A DNA stretch of 42,584 nucleotides, from contig CANJQG010000012.1 of assembly GCA_947476405.1 (NCBI GenBank), positions 1 through 42,584 of the forward strand, given 5' to 3'. The first letter of the stretch is position 1, and each line of letters opens with the position of its first letter. The notes under the pieces were generated by a model. The model was not told the DNA's origin. It searched no databases and worked only from the letters and a program-made list of their open reading frames with translations. Position numbers and translations under genes: made by a program. Source of the stretch: Thiotrichales bacterium (GTDB taxonomy: Bacteria; Pseudomonadota; Gammaproteobacteria; Francisellales; CACEW01). Shown here in pieces: positions 22,187-30,453 of this stretch.

Positions 22187-23419
22187 TTATGCTTGTTTCC
22201 GGCAGATAGAGATGCAGCCCTGACTGGTAAAGTGGCTTTTTTTAGCAAAACGCTTATTAGATGCCGTTACCTGTTTTTGTAGAACTGGATCTGAATGAAG
22301 AATCTGACAATCTGGTGCAACCGAAATATCCGCTGTACCGTGAGGGTGGAAGATTTCAAGTTTTGTATCAAAAAACTCAGCCAACTCAGGCTGATAATTT
22401 TTTTCAAAAAAGTTTTTAGTTTGCTCAAATACACGGGCTAACTCACGCAGTTGAGTGAGGTGGGATGATTTTTTCCTCTGCTGCGGGGCGTATTCAATCA
22501 TCATGGAATCTTGAATAGAGTGATAGCATACGCGTTCATCTGTGGCATAGCCTGGTATAAGGATATTAGGCGCATAGCTGAGTTTGTATTGCTCCATAAA
22601 AGCATCCTGAATCATTTTAATGGGCGCGAACTGCTCATCATCGGCGAAAACATGACCTGGTAAAAAGTGATTGGCAATCGCGAAGACATGTTTGAGATTA
22701 TCCGCTAAAAATGGATCTGGCTTGAAATTGAGTTGATCAATAGCCTGGGAAACAAGTAATTCAAAAGCCATCTTTTTGGGATAGAAGCTTGTATTCGGCA
22801 CATTAGAATCGCGCAGATAATCCCGTAGTTGATGGTGTTCGACCGTGTCGCCATTGAGCCATTCATTGCCAAAAAATAAAATGGTCGTTCTCCATGAAGA
22901 ATTGTTTGCCTCTGCAATTCCCTTAAACATATGCCATTGATTGGATGTCAGGTGAGGGGCTGGAATAGCGTGATCAAAGTTATAATAGCGGAACATCTTA
23001 TTGTGTCTTTCAAAATTGGAAATGATTGGGTATAAGAAAATAGACCGTGCCCCTGCTGTCATATTGAGTAGCTGAGGCGGCAGCGGGGATAAGTGGTACT
23101 CATTATTGAGTGAAAAAATTTGGCCTGTCTGGAGGGCTGCAATGGGGGTTGTTTGCTTCTTTCCTTCAATAAAGACTTCAGCGCCTCGGTCAACAATGAG
23201 TAAAAAACCGATGTCCTCTGGGGAGTCACTTAATCTGGTGCTGCCCTTTTCAAAGATACTTTCGCCAAAAGAGAATTCTGATTTAATAATTGTTCCTTCA
23301 TTTTCTTTTTTAGAAATACTTTTTAATATGCGTGCAAGTTTTGGGTTTATACCCTCTATTGTTTCTATCTCATTTTTTAATAAGACTTGCAAATTTGTCT
23401 TCATGAAAAGCCGTACCAT
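22187..23419 (-). CDS. Hypothetical protein, paralogous family member B
   Basis: 410 residues (or 405 from the ATG at 23404). It aligns with the 423-residue protein over most of its length, for example FADDEQFAPIKMIQDAF against LTDESVMPVKLIQNAF, and both end with KSHF...GC. No membrane span, signal peptide or recognised domain. No good ribosome binding site is visible at either start. It is the first gene of the minus-strand pair and is divergent from the conjugation operon, with 360 bases of AT-rich DNA between them. Confidence 0.75.
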   Translation of the reverse strand: MVRLFMKTNLQVLLKNEIETIEGINPKLARILKSISKKENEGTIIKSEFSFGESIFEKGSTRLSDSPEDIGFLLIVDRGAEVFIEGKKQTTPIAALQTGQIFSLNNEYHLSPLPPQLLNMTAGARSIFLYPIISNFERHNKMFRYYNFDHAIPAPHLTSNQWHMFKGIAEANNSSWRTTILFFGNEWLNGDTVEHHQLRDYLRDSNVPNTSFYPKKMAFELLVSQAIDQLNFKPDPFLADNLKHVFAIANHFLPGHVFADDEQFAPIKMIQDAFMEQYKLSYAPNILIPGYATDERVCYHSIQDSMMIEYAPQQRKKSSHLTQLRELARVFEQTKNFFEKNYQPELAEFFDTKLEIFHPHGTADISVAPDCQILHSDPVLQKQVTASNKRFAKKSHFTSQGCISICRKQA

Positions 23420-23779
23420 TTTCGTTAATGAATTCGTAATTTAACATAAAAGTGTAATTATTGCAAGATTTTAACGTCTTATAAATTTGTATTGTCTGAA
23501 GTTTATCATGCTTATTTATGGGTTTTATATATTGATTAGTCATGTTTTATTGGCTGAAACAAATCTGTAACAAAATTAATTTTACAGATTAAACATAATA
23601 AATGATTTGCGATATTTAAAATTATTTAAACTGTAGAGATTAATTTGCATTAAATTTATAAAGGCACATTAAGGGGAAAGAATCTTGCCTCATTTCGACC
23701 TCCTATGAATATTTTAAACTTTATGTTCAAATTAACGCATCGGCAAATAAGCCAGTTTTAATTAAAAAGGAAGATTGTT
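23420..23779. other. AT-rich divergent control region
   Basis: No gene. It separates the minus-strand paralogue pair from the plus-strand conjugation operon and must hold promoters for both. I see only weak candidates, such as TTGCGA at 23607-23612 with TGTAGA at 23632-23637 (19-base spacer), so I make no firm promoter call. GGAAG at 23768-23773 is the ribosome binding site for the first operon gene. Confidence 0.5.
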
Positions 23780-24313
23780 ATGAATGATAAAATTAAATTT
23801 ACAAAATCAATGTTAGTGTTGCCTATCGTAACATTAATGTTGGCAGGTTGTGCAACCCATCAGGGAATTGCACAACCTGAGGCTGCTCCCATTGAAGCAC
23901 ATTCAACCTCAAGTGTTTCTCAAGTGGGACGTTATATAACAACGGTCAATGTGGCAAAGCCTGATCAGGTGAATCCATTATTAACAGTTGCCACGTTTAA
24001 GTTCAATCCCAATGTGCAAACCATTGGGGATGCCTTGAATCAGGTGCTGCAATATTCAGGATATGCCTTAGTGCCAAGCCAGGATCAATCTGCTGCAGTC
24101 GAGCAGACATTAACAAAGCCTTTGCCGTATTCAGTGCGTACCTTGGGTCCACTCCCAATCAAAGATGCTTTGACCGTGTTGATGGGTCAGGATGTTTTTA
24201 TTCTGGTTGTTGATCCTTTGCACCGTCTGGTCAATTTTGATTTAAACCCAGATATTAAAAATGCGCTGTATCCAGCCGCATTACCCACTTCTTCAATTTC
24301 AATTAACAGCTAA
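23780..24313 (+). CDS. PilL-like ICE lipoprotein
   Basis: 177 residues with a lipoprotein signal: a Lys-containing start, a hydrophobic core, then the lipobox LAGC with Cys at about 24. The mature part contains VATFKFNPNVQTIGDALNQVLQYSGYALV, PLPYSVRTLGPLPIKDALTVLMGQ and a final LVVDPLHRLVNFD, the pattern of the PilL N-terminal domain (PFL_4690/TIGR03748-like) found first in MPF-G transfer operons. It would sit in the outer membrane or periplasm as part of the secretion or pilus channel. First gene of the operon that reaches the window end. Confidence 0.75.
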   Translation: MNDKIKFTKSMLVLPIVTLMLAGCATHQGIAQPEAAPIEAHSTSSVSQVGRYITTVNVAKPDQVNPLLTVATFKFNPNVQTIGDALNQVLQYSGYALVPSQDQSAAVEQTLTKPLPYSVRTLGPLPIKDALTVLMGQDVFILVVDPLHRLVNFDLNPDIKNALYPAALPTSSISINS

Positions 24314-24325
24314 ATGGAGCCAATC

Positions 24326-25261
24326 ATGCAAAATGACGTTATCCCAGATATTCTTGATGCAGAAAAAAATCAAGAGACCAAGAATTCACCTTCGCTAAAA
24401 AAACAGCTGAAGGTGAGTCGAAAGCACCTCATGGTAGGTGCTTGTGCTGTCGCCGTTGCGACAGCGATTGTGATGGTTGTACCAAGTGGTAAGCCAGCCA
24501 ATCAAAATGCGAGCGTGGCTGCGGCCAATCAAGCTGAAAACACGAGCCAGGCTAATCAGGCCGATGGCTATAAAATCACTACGAGCAATAATACCACTCC
24601 GACTGCTGCTGCATCAGGTGGGGTATCTGCAAGCAGTAGCACCTACAATAACAATAATGGTAGCACTGTGAGCGAGGGTAGTGTGATCACAGCAGAAAAT
24701 CCGCAGCCTGCATCCGCTATTTCATCGATAGCGACACCCCCTCCATCTGCTGCGTTGGAGGGTGCGGGTCAATTGAATTCAATCTCCGCTCAATTGCAGT
24801 CCATTCAAGATGCGCTGAATACGAATGGAGCAGACAGCAGTGTCAAAGAAATAAAAGGCATCAAGACTCAGCTCAATTCTGTTTTATTTCAGGTCAAGGG
24901 AATGATTTCGGAATCGAGCGACAATGTTGATCAAACGATCCAGTCCTCTTCTCAGGCGTTGGCTTCGCAGCTCACCGATATGAAAGGGCAACTTTCCAAT
25001 ATCCAGCAGCTGAGTCAGCCAGGCGGTTATATCGATCCATCCAATCTGCCTTTTACGGTGCAGTTTATTGATAGCGTCAGTGGTCAGAATGTGGTGACAG
25101 TGAGTTATAATAATCTCCTCACGCCCTTATCAGTGGGTGAATCGTTAGCGGGCTGGACATTAACCAGTGCTGATTATGCCTCCCAATATGCAGTTTTCCA
25201 AAATGCGAAAGACCAATTGGTCAAAGCAGGCAATAACACTGCTGCAGGTCAGGGAGAATAA
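24326..25261 (+). CDS. Bitopic membrane protein of the transfer operon
   Basis: 311 residues from ATG 24326 (GGAG 6 bases upstream; an ATG at 24314 directly after the previous stop has none). Cytoplasmic Lys-rich N-terminus, one membrane segment at about 33-52 (MVGACAVAVATAIVMVV), a long low-complexity Asn/Ser/Ala/Gln region (about 55-145), coiled-coil-like helix (about 145-225), and a compact C-terminus with FTVQFIDSVSGQNVVTVSYNN...LAGWTL. I cannot match it to a standard MPF-G family member. It resembles in layout a scaffold protein that crosses the inner membrane. It may be a lineage-specific part of the channel. Confidence 0.7.
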   Translation: MQNDVIPDILDAEKNQETKNSPSLKKQLKVSRKHLMVGACAVAVATAIVMVVPSGKPANQNASVAAANQAENTSQANQADGYKITTSNNTTPTAAASGGVSASSSTYNNNNGSTVSEGSVITAENPQPASAISSIATPPPSAALEGAGQLNSISAQLQSIQDALNTNGADSSVKEIKGIKTQLNSVLFQVKGMISESSDNVDQTIQSSSQALASQLTDMKGQLSNIQQLSQPGGYIDPSNLPFTVQFIDSVSGQNVVTVSYNNLLTPLSVGESLAGWTLTSADYASQYAVFQNAKDQLVKAGNNTAAGQGE

Positions 25262-25263
25262 TC

Positions 25264-25464
25264 ATGGGATTCTTTATCGCACTTTTGGTGTTGGCGGCAA
25301 CGGCATTAACCGCTAATCACATGGGCCATCTTCAAGAGCACAACCAGGTATTGACTCAAAAAGTCCAAGTCTTGGAGAGTCAGACAGATGGGCAAAACTT
25401 ACATATTGACGGCGTAGCCGTTAGAAATTTGAGTGATGAAAATAATGAAAACACTACAAAATAA
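25264..25464 (+). CDS. Small membrane protein with coiled-coil tail
   Basis: 66 residues starting 2 bases after the previous stop (GGGAGAATAATC upstream of the ATG). A membrane segment at about 3-17 (FFIALLVLAATALTA), then a short helix with heptad pattern (about 20-45). Its end overlaps the next gene's start by about 29 bases, so it lies inside the operon. It is not one of the usual MPF-G families that I know. Confidence 0.6.
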   Translation: MGFFIALLVLAATALTANHMGHLQEHNQVLTQKVQVLESQTDGQNLHIDGVAVRNLSDENNENTTK

Positions 25465-26338
25465 CAAAAGCAAAAGAATCGTGCTGGCAGGCGCAATATC
25501 CATGATGCTCTCATCTGGTGTGGTTGGTGTGGTCCATGCTGATCAAGCCGGATGGAAGTACCAGCCAGGAACGGAAGATAGTGCACAGGCCACAGCCATG
25601 AACAACAATGCAGATTACGCATTCCGTTTTCCCATCTTTGAAGACGATATTACGCCGGATCAAGATGCTTCAAAAGCCCAGCTGACGCCAGCTGAAGTCC
25701 ATCAAGCATTAGTGTGGGGCTTAAGTCAGGATGAAGAGACTCGGTATGTTTTCCTAATGCAGAATCGCTCTGGTGTTTATTATGGCAAAGATGATGTTCT
25801 GGTCACTCCAGTGGATGTATTGGGATTGAATGCCAGGACTGATGCAGAGCGTGCGCATTTTGCACAATTATCAGCATTTCAGGATGCAGTGAAATATGCC
25901 AAAGAGCTGTCTTATCAAAAGTCCTATGACGATGCGATGAAGCAAATGGCAGCGCAGTATAGTTTGCAAGCAGTACGTCCCTTTGATGTGTCACAATTCT
26001 CGCCCTACAAAAACGCACCGATGCAATTGGTGCCTGGCGATCGCCTGATGTTTTACGTGCATCCAACGGATGACACCGTGCAGATCACTTCAGACTTATT
26101 GAAGTTGATGAAGCAAAATGCTGGCGTTCAAGTGAACGTTTATTTTCTAGGTGATGGACTCACCCAGGATCAGGTAGTGGCCTGGGCCAAAGCAAATAAT
26201 ATCCCTCAATCCATGGTGAGTAGTGGGGCTGTCACGCTGAATTTGAATTTCAGCAACGATCAAAATATTTCCCAAACCCCTGCGATGTACCTTGTCCGTA
26301 ATGGTCAGAGCCATATCGTCAACTTAAGTAAGTTTTAG
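25436..26338 (+). CDS. ICE protein TIGR03759 (PFL_4693-like)
   Basis: 300 residues from ATG 25436 (297 from ATG 25445). It has a signal peptide (to about residue 35, VVGVVHA). The mature part has the TIGR03759 patterns: a central LGLNARTDAERAHFAQLSAFQDAVKYAKEL and a C-terminal thioredoxin-like region GDRLMFYVHPTDD...VNVYFLGDG...QTPAMYLVRNGQ. It lacks a CxxC redox pair in that region, so it is likely structural. Periplasmic part of the MPF-G transfer machinery. Order within the operon agrees with ICEHin1056-type systems. Confidence 0.82.
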   Translation: MKIMKTLQNNKSKRIVLAGAISMMLSSGVVGVVHADQAGWKYQPGTEDSAQATAMNNNADYAFRFPIFEDDITPDQDASKAQLTPAEVHQALVWGLSQDEETRYVFLMQNRSGVYYGKDDVLVTPVDVLGLNARTDAERAHFAQLSAFQDAVKYAKELSYQKSYDDAMKQMAAQYSLQAVRPFDVSQFSPYKNAPMQLVPGDRLMFYVHPTDDTVQITSDLLKLMKQNAGVQVNVYFLGDGLTQDQVVAWAKANNIPQSMVSSGAVTLNLNFSNDQNISQTPAMYLVRNGQSHIVNLSKF

Positions 26339-26347
26339 GGGGCAGCT

Positions 26348-26857
26348 ATGAAAACAGTATTCACTTTAGGATTATTGGGAATGGGAGGCATAGCCCATGC
26401 TGATCTCATCGTGGTTCAAGATTTAGGCGGCACGCCATTATCACAGTATGTCGATATGAGTCTTTTACCCAATCAGCAAACTTTAGAGGCTGCAGCGCAA
26501 TCACTTAATTTACAAAATGAGGAGATCGATATGAACAGTTTATTACTACCCCAACCCCAAAAAGAGTTTTCCCCTGGCGTGGTGACCAAGCACAAAGTCG
26601 AAATCAAGATACCCATGCCGATCTTTTTAATCGGTGGAGATGCACAGTCAATCAAATGGCTAAGCGCCAATGCGGCCTATCTCAAATCAATTGATGCGTT
26701 TGGCTACATCGTAAATGTGACTTCAGTGAATTTCATTAAAAGCATGGAAAAGCAGACGGGATTGGAGCTGGCACCTGCCAATTTTGCGGGGCTGAGTACT
26801 TTTATTGGCACTGCCCACTATCCCTTCTTAATCGAAAATGGATGGATTACGCAATGA
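26348..26857 (+). CDS. ICE protein TIGR03765 (PFL_4695-like)
   Basis: 169 residues with a signal peptide cleaved near residue 18 (GIAHA-D). The family pattern is seen as LIVVQDLGGTPLSQYVD, then IPMPIFLIGGDAQSIKWLSANAAYLKSIDAFGYIVNV. A periplasmic accessory protein of the transfer channel. GGGGGCAGCT upstream gives a weak ribosome binding site, 9 bases after the previous stop. Its stop overlaps the next start as ATGA. Confidence 0.82.
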   Translation: MKTVFTLGLLGMGGIAHADLIVVQDLGGTPLSQYVDMSLLPNQQTLEAAAQSLNLQNEEIDMNSLLLPQPQKEFSPGVVTKHKVEIKIPMPIFLIGGDAQSIKWLSANAAYLKSIDAFGYIVNVTSVNFIKSMEKQTGLELAPANFAGLSTFIGTAHYPFLIENGWITQ

Positions 26858-27537
26858 GTGATAGCAAGAATAGTAAAAGCAATATGGGCAAAGCGCAGCG
26901 CGATATCAAGCGTAATAAAAGCATGCTCATCAAAAGCACCATCTGGATCATGGGTGGGTTCATTATCGGCTTTATTTCAACCTTGGGTGTCAGCATGTAT
27001 TACGCCTGGAGACTCGGCTTTGCTGATGCATTAGGTGAGCTATTCATCGTACATATGAACTTCATGGCGGGTATGGAAGTGAGGAGCCCCCACGCTGCCA
27101 ATCTACTCTCATGGTTGGAATCCTACATTCCGCAGTTGAGCATGAATTTTAGTGGTGGATATGCATTTACATCGATTTGGAATGAGCTGCAATACGCAGG
27201 GTATGGTGTTTTGGCCTTAGCTGAATGGAGTTTGAAGGTTGATTTAGTCAAATTTGCGAGTGTGCTCTGTTCAGCCCTTATCTTTGTGTTAGCGGGTATT
27301 CTCGGAATTATGGATGGTCTTTATGGGCGCTACATCCGCACAGCAGAAGGCGGGCGCGAATCAACTTATGTTTACCACCATCTGTCCGACTGGTTTTTTA
27401 GAGTGCCGTTTTGCCTGGGGCTGGCGTATATGGCCTTCCCCTTTCCCATCAACCCCCTAATCGTTGTCATTTTCCTTGCACTACTGATCTTTGTGTTCTG
27501 TAGGGTGAGTGCCAGCAATCTTAAGAAGTTTATCTAA
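26854..27537 (+). CDS. ICE membrane protein TIGR03747
   Basis: 227 residues from ATG 26854 (overlap with the previous stop as ATGA; an upstream in-frame ATG at 26842 is possible). A basic N-terminus, a membrane segment at about 25-48, a soluble part (about 50-130), then three more membrane segments, with RTAEGGRESTYVYHHLSDWF between them, a stretch typical of the TIGR03747 family. Inner-membrane part of the transfer machinery, usually next to the TraD gene; here TraD lies far downstream at 40092. Confidence 0.82.
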   Translation: MSDSKNSKSNMGKAQRDIKRNKSMLIKSTIWIMGGFIIGFISTLGVSMYYAWRLGFADALGELFIVHMNFMAGMEVRSPHAANLLSWLESYIPQLSMNFSGGYAFTSIWNELQYAGYGVLALAEWSLKVDLVKFASVLCSALIFVLAGILGIMDGLYGRYIRTAEGGRESTYVYHHLSDWFFRVPFCLGLAYMAFPFPINPLIVVIFLALLIFVFCRVSASNLKKFI

Positions 27538-27549
27538 CAGGAGAAAAAA

Positions 27550-27891
27550 ATGAAAAAAATGACCAAGATAGGAGTCCTTTGCCTGGTGTGTGGTTGTTAT
27601 TCAATCAATGTCAGCGCAGATCAGGCTCAAATGAATCAAACTCTGGTGCAGGTGGTTCAGCAATTGCAGCAGTTAAAACCCTTGATTGCTGAGGCTGCAA
27701 TGGAAGAGCCAGACAATATGAAGTCCAGCGTGCATCTGACTGCATTCACTGGGCCGGATGGTCAAACCCAAAACGGAGTGATGGAAGATCTCACCGCTCT
27801 GCAGTCTGGGATCGAGCAGATTATCAATCAGCAACAGATTGACCCTCGCACTTACGCACCGATCAGCGGTGATTATCTGGGAGGTGAATAA
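27550..27891 (+). CDS. RAQPRD-family ICE protein
   Basis: 113 residues with a signal peptide (to about 24, NVSADQA). The mature protein is helical, with LVQVVQQLQQLKPLIAEA and MEDLTALQSGIEQIIN. It ends with QQQIDPRTYAPISGDY, which corresponds to the (RA)QPRDPxPLxGDY block that names the family, though here the motif is degenerate. Periplasmic small protein of MPF-G operons. AGGAG upstream. Confidence 0.78.
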   Translation: MKKMTKIGVLCLVCGCYSINVSADQAQMNQTLVQVVQQLQQLKPLIAEAAMEEPDNMKSSVHLTAFTGPDGQTQNGVMEDLTALQSGIEQIINQQQIDPRTYAPISGDYLGGE

Positions 27892-27893
27892 CC

Positions 27894-28148
27894 ATGCTGG
27901 ACTTTGGAATGAATTCACAACAAGCCGCTGCGGCGAATGCTGCAATGAGCAATGGGACGACCTTTGATAGTTTTCATATTTTTATCTCGTCGCTGATTGC
28001 CTTTACGCTGGTGTCCTTTCTCCTGGGCTGTTTGATTATTGGCTATAACCATTTTGCCGATAACGAAATTGCCCTCGATAAGTTCATCAAGCTGGTGGTG
28101 TCGCTTGCAGTGCTCTTCATTCTTTTTGGGATCTTTTTAGTCGTTTAA
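27894..28148 (+). CDS. ICE membrane protein TIGR03758 (PFL_4701-like)
   Basis: 84 residues with two membrane segments (about 30-52 and 63-83). Conserved features seen: an N-terminal helix with AAAANAAM, and the segment between the two membrane spans (NHFADNEIALDKFIKLVVSL). Inner membrane protein, likely a small pilin-like or channel part. It follows the RAQPRD gene by 2 bases. Confidence 0.8.
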   Translation: MLDFGMNSQQAAAANAAMSNGTTFDSFHIFISSLIAFTLVSFLLGCLIIGYNHFADNEIALDKFIKLVVSLAVLFILFGIFLVV

Positions 28149-28176
28149 CAACAATAAAACAATAGGAGTTCTAACC

Positions 28177-28554
28177 ATGAACATGAAAGAAAAAATCAAT
28201 CAACTTAAATCAAAGGCTTTGGGGGCGGTCATTGCAGGAAGCTTCACATCACGTGCTTTTGCAGGCACATCCCCTCTGCCGATCTCAACAGTAGAGCAAT
28301 CCCAGGCGGGCACGGGTATTTTACAAGAATTCCAGAATATTCTGGATAGCGAAGTGATCCTGTTTATCGTGATCTTCTTCGCGATTGTGATCTGTATTGC
28401 CTGCCTGGGCGGTGCTTATACCGCCTTCAAGAAGTTTGAGGATGACGAAAAGCTTGGCAAATTGATTGTGAGCTGGATTGTCGCTGCGGTGTTTTTTGTC
28501 CTGTCAGGCGCCTTCCTCTACATCCTCTATCAAATCAAATCGTTTACAGGGTAG
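28177..28554 (+). CDS. ICE membrane protein TIGR03745 (PFL_4702-like)
   Basis: 125 residues (or 123 from the ATG at 28183) with ATAGGAG upstream. An N-terminal signal-like stretch, then two membrane segments (about 60-85 and 97-120), separated by GGAYTAFKKFEDDEKLGKL. This resembles a pilin-like subunit of the VirB2 type. Inner membrane; a possible pilus subunit (inference). Confidence 0.8.
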   Translation: MNMKEKINQLKSKALGAVIAGSFTSRAFAGTSPLPISTVEQSQAGTGILQEFQNILDSEVILFIVIFFAIVICIACLGGAYTAFKKFEDDEKLGKLIVSWIVAAVFFVLSGAFLYILYQIKSFTG

Positions 28555-28566
28555 GGGGTAAAAAAC

Positions 28567-28917
28567 ATGAGTCGCGCAAGTTGTAAACATCTCACCTACA
28601 AACACAGCCCGTTTTTTGGCTGTACGGTGCAGGAGGCAGTAGCAATTTTCTTCATGCTATTTGCAGTGGCCTTTGTGATTGCCACTCTTTTGAGCCTCTT
28701 TGTCGGCATGTGGTTTGTGCTCTTTCTCACCTTTTTGATCCTTGCCTTCTGTGGGATTAAGCCAATTTTAAAAGGGGTGGGGCAAGCAAAAGAAGGCAGG
28801 CAGCAGGGGTTTTTACTCCTAAAAATCCAAAAGGTGGTTTTTGAAACCTTAAAAATAAAGTCCAAAAAATTTGTATCCGGCCAAAACATTTGGTCAAAAA
28901 GGAGAAGTGTGAAATGA
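28567..28917 (+). CDS. ICE membrane protein TIGR03750
   Basis: 116 residues. An N-terminal part with CKHLTYKHSPFFGCTVQE, two membrane segments (about 23-50 and 53-70), then a basic tail. It resembles VirB3/TraL-type small inner-membrane proteins that cooperate with the VirB4-type ATPase. Its stop overlaps the next start by 4 bases (ATGA). Confidence 0.78.
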   Translation: MSRASCKHLTYKHSPFFGCTVQEAVAIFFMLFAVAFVIATLLSLFVGMWFVLFLTFLILAFCGIKPILKGVGQAKEGRQQGFLLLKIQKVVFETLKIKSKKFVSGQNIWSKRRSVK

Positions 28918-29558
28918 GCATAAAAAACATCAAAAAATTGAACGTATTTGACTACTGGAAGCAGGAAGACAAATACCAGATCGTGATCAAGCTGTTATCT
29001 GGATTTATAGGAGTGCTGGTGCTTTTAAGCCTGCTATTCTTCTGGGGCTGGCGGAGTGCACCAGATCGTCTGACCTTATATCTTCCTCCAGATATTTCGG
29101 GTGGGGTCTTTATGAAAGCGAATCAAATTCCCCCTCAGGATATTTATGAGTTTGCTTTCCAGGTGTTTGGCTCAGTCAATACCTGGACGAATGACGGCAC
29201 GACCGACTATCCAACACTGATTGCCAATTATAAAGATTATTTCAGTCCATCTTTTATCAGCTGGCTGAAATCAGATTGTGCGGCCAAGGAGCAACAGAAT
29301 GCCTTGGAGCGGAAGCGTTATATGACTTTGGTGGGTGTCTATAGTTCGGATGATGTGACAGCGATTAGTAATGGTTCTTGGCAGGTCAATCTGGATGTCG
29401 AAATTGTTGAGACGGTTGATAACCAAGTCGTCAAAGACGTGATTATGCAATATCCGCTGCAGGTGAGCCGTGCTGACTTGCCGATTACCAGTAACCCTTG
29501 GGGCTTAGTCATCAATGGCTTTGCATCCCAGCCCACCAGAATTCAAACAAACGTATAA
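28914..29558 (+). CDS. ICE protein TIGR03746 (PFL_4703-like)
   Basis: 214 residues from ATG 28914 (GGAG 8 bases upstream; an upstream in-frame ATG at 28890 is inside the previous gene). A membrane anchor at about 27-47 (LLSGFIGVLVLLSLLFFWGW), then a periplasmic domain with LYLPPDISGGVFMKANQIPPQDIYEFAFQ and GLVINGFASQPTRI. Similar to VirB8/TraE in layout. A core component of the inner-membrane complex. Confidence 0.83.
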   Translation: MSIKNIKKLNVFDYWKQEDKYQIVIKLLSGFIGVLVLLSLLFFWGWRSAPDRLTLYLPPDISGGVFMKANQIPPQDIYEFAFQVFGSVNTWTNDGTTDYPTLIANYKDYFSPSFISWLKSDCAAKEQQNALERKRYMTLVGVYSSDDVTAISNGSWQVNLDVEIVETVDNQVVKDVIMQYPLQVSRADLPITSNPWGLVINGFASQPTRIQTNV

Positions 29559-29576
29559 AAACAAAAGAGGTCAATC

Positions 29577-30443
29577 ATGAAAGCAAAAAAAGTAAAAATC
29601 AAAAAAATATGTTTAGGGATTGCACTTGGTCTATCCCTGGCAGTCAGTAGTTACGCGGATGTCACGCCAGGGACTGGAATCAATCTGACTTCGGCAAGCG
29701 CTGAACACGTTGTGTGGCAGGGGACGCCAATTAGCTTTGCCGTTCCGGTGGGTGAAGAACGCTTAATCAGCTTCCCTGGAGATGTAGAGTTTAAAAATCT
29801 GGATCCCAGCCTGACATCCGATAAGGTTTCCATCAGTAATAATGATGGTACCCTGTATATCCGAGCATTGCAGCCCTTTGATCCCATCCGTACTTATGTG
29901 GCGATCAAGTCCACGGGGCAGATTGTGTATCTGGATCTCTCAGCACAAAACGGTGGAGATGATACGGCGGTCAGTGTTGTCACTAATCCATCGACAAGCA
30001 GTTCAGCAACACCCGCCAGTAATGGCGCAAGTGCAGGACCAACTTATATTTCCATGCTGCAATATGCGGTTGCGGAGATGTATTGGCCGGAGCGTTTGCT
30101 GACTCAACTCAATCAAGATCCGAGCAATTTTGATTTTGCCAGAACACCAATGTACACCACCCACTCTGTCCATCTGATTATGGGGAATAATATTCTGGCC
30201 TTGCCTGAGGTGAGCTGGAGAAACGGTGATCTTTTTGTGACTGCTGTTTTACTGATGAATCCCAATAAACAGGCCGTCAATTTTGATCCCTTTCAAGATT
30301 TTATCGGCAATTGGGAGGCAAAGGCTTTTTACCCAACCACTTACTTGAGCCCTCAAGGGACTGCGAATGATCGCACCATGGTGTTTTTGGTCTCAAGCCA
30401 ACCCTTTAACAGCGCGCTGATTGCTGCGCCTGACTACCGCTAG
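29577..30443 (+). CDS. ICE protein TIGR03749 (PFL_4704-like)
   Basis: 288 residues with a Lys-rich signal peptide (to about 27, VSSYADV). The mature part includes VWQGTPISFAVPVGEERLISFPGDVEF near the N-terminus and a C-terminal beta-rich region ending DRTMVFLVSSQPFNSAL. It resembles VirB9/TraK-type periplasmic proteins of the outer-membrane core complex. AAAGAGG upstream. Confidence 0.82.
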   Translation: MKAKKVKIKKICLGIALGLSLAVSSYADVTPGTGINLTSASAEHVVWQGTPISFAVPVGEERLISFPGDVEFKNLDPSLTSDKVSISNNDGTLYIRALQPFDPIRTYVAIKSTGQIVYLDLSAQNGGDDTAVSVVTNPSTSSSATPASNGASAGPTYISMLQYAVAEMYWPERLLTQLNQDPSNFDFARTPMYTTHSVHLIMGNNILALPEVSWRNGDLFVTAVLLMNPNKQAVNFDPFQDFIGNWEAKAFYPTTYLSPQGTANDRTMVFLVSSQPFNSALIAAPDYR

Positions 30444-30453
30444 GAGCATGATC

